This document shows positions 5,826 through 6,074 of a DNA stretch of 6,074 nt, one piece after another (the stretch's first letter is position 1; the number at the start of each line of letters is the position of its first letter). The position numbers and the translations under genes are program-made. A model generated the notes under the pieces. It was not told the DNA's origin and did not search any database. It saw only the letters and a list, made by a program, of their open reading frames with translations. Source of the DNA: CAYTLW01 sp964438735 (GTDB lineage: Bacteria > Myxococcota_A > UBA9042); assembly GCA_964438735.1 (NCBI GenBank), contig CAYTLW010000224.1:1-6074 (forward strand). The letters run 5' to 3'.

Positions 5826-6074
5826 ATGACCGGGCTGACGATGCGCACCAGAGCGGCCAATCCACAACGCGCGCTATGCCTTGTGTTGACGGCGTCGTTG
5901 ATTGCGGTGGCGTCGTTGATTCCGGCGGCGGCGACCGCGCAGGCCGCCGCGCCGGCAGATGGCGCCAAGGTGGATCGGGCCCCGGCAAAGAAGACGACGA
6001 GTCCCGGGGCCGAAAAGGCGTACATGCTCGCCCTACCACGTATGGGCAGCCTGAGCCGCAGGCGCCAACCTGAC
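5826..6074 (+). CDS. Partial exported protein, 3' end beyond the window
   Basis: An open frame of 83 codons runs off the right edge without a stop. It opens with a clear Sec signal peptide. The n-region contains MRTRAANPQR and is followed by the hydrophobic core ALCLVLTASLIAVASLIP, with a likely cleavage site after ATAQA (residue 40 from ATG 5826). The mature start is Ala/Pro/Lys-rich (APADGAKVDRAPAKK), a typical flexible linker, before AYMLALPRMGSLS at the edge. The start codon is uncertain. In-frame ATGs lie at 5805, 5826 and 5841. None has a textbook Shine-Dalgarno: GAGG is only 2 bases before 5826, and GGGGG (5812-5816) is 9 bases before it. The start at 5841 gives the most typical signal peptide. 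It is co-directional with the secreted protein gene 97 bp upstream, so it may extend the same operon. No family can be assigned from this fragment. Confidence 0.75.
   Translation, partial: MTGLTMRTRAANPQRALCLVLTASLIAVASLIPAAATAQAAAPADGAKVDRAPAKKTTSPGAEKAYMLALPRMGSLSRRRQPD
5891..5921 (+). repeat. 13-bp direct repeat inside the signal-peptide core
   Basis: GGCGTCGTTGATT occurs at 5891-5903 and 5909-5921, an 18-bp period equal to six codons. It encodes the duplicated ASLI in the hydrophobic core of the exported protein. The in-frame period suggests a small duplication that lengthened the core. Confidence 0.6.

Noticed and set aside
5876..6073. Gly/Arg-rich frame near the right edge
   Set aside because: It overlaps, in another frame, the signal-peptide gene starting near 5826, and has a low-complexity composition without motifs.

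Overview
The window is GC-rich chromosomal DNA (by eye well above 60% G+C) with tightly spaced, Shine-Dalgarno-led genes. The protein families point to a large-genome, predatory or social-type bacterium of the former Deltaproteobacteria (Myxococcota or Bradymonadia-like). This is an inference from protein architecture: a soluble GAF-PAS hybrid kinase, and a secreted protein joining CSGC modules, a P-domain and a fibrinogen-like GGGW domain. No rRNA or other taxonomic marker is present, and I see no tRNA, CRISPR array, transposase or phage gene.

Layout. The left part is on the minus strand: a 560-aa soluble sensor histidine kinase (49-1731), and upstream of it a 98-aa PRC-barrel protein (1865-2161). 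The 133-bp gap between them carries a plausible sigma70-type extended -10 promoter reading toward the kinase. A 286-bp divergent intergenic region (2162-2447) separates this half from the right half, which is on the plus strand. There, a 394-aa protein with an N-terminal zinc ribbon, a long Pro/Ala/Lys disordered linker and a C-terminal domain with a canonical EF-hand-type loop (2448-3632) is followed after 17 bp by a 692-aa secreted protein (3650-5728). That protein has a signal peptide, an N-terminal module with two CSGC motifs, a proprotein-convertase P-domain and a fibrinogen-like YCDxxxxGGGW-type domain. After a 97-bp gap holding a GC-rich hairpin, another signal-peptide gene starts (about 5826) and runs off the right edge.

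How the genes may work together. The two plus-strand genes almost certainly form one transcription unit: a cytoplasmic, possibly nucleic-acid- or polyanion-binding protein coupled to an exported adhesin- or lectin-like protein. The kinase has no receiver domain and no partner regulator in the window, so its output is unknown. The PRC-barrel protein could be an RNA- or protein-interaction adaptor. The most unusual items are the zinc-ribbon/linker/EF-loop protein, the domain mix of the secreted protein, and a cysteine cluster inside the kinase PAS domain. Very long open frames antisense to the kinase and the secreted protein are GC-driven shadows and are not annotated.
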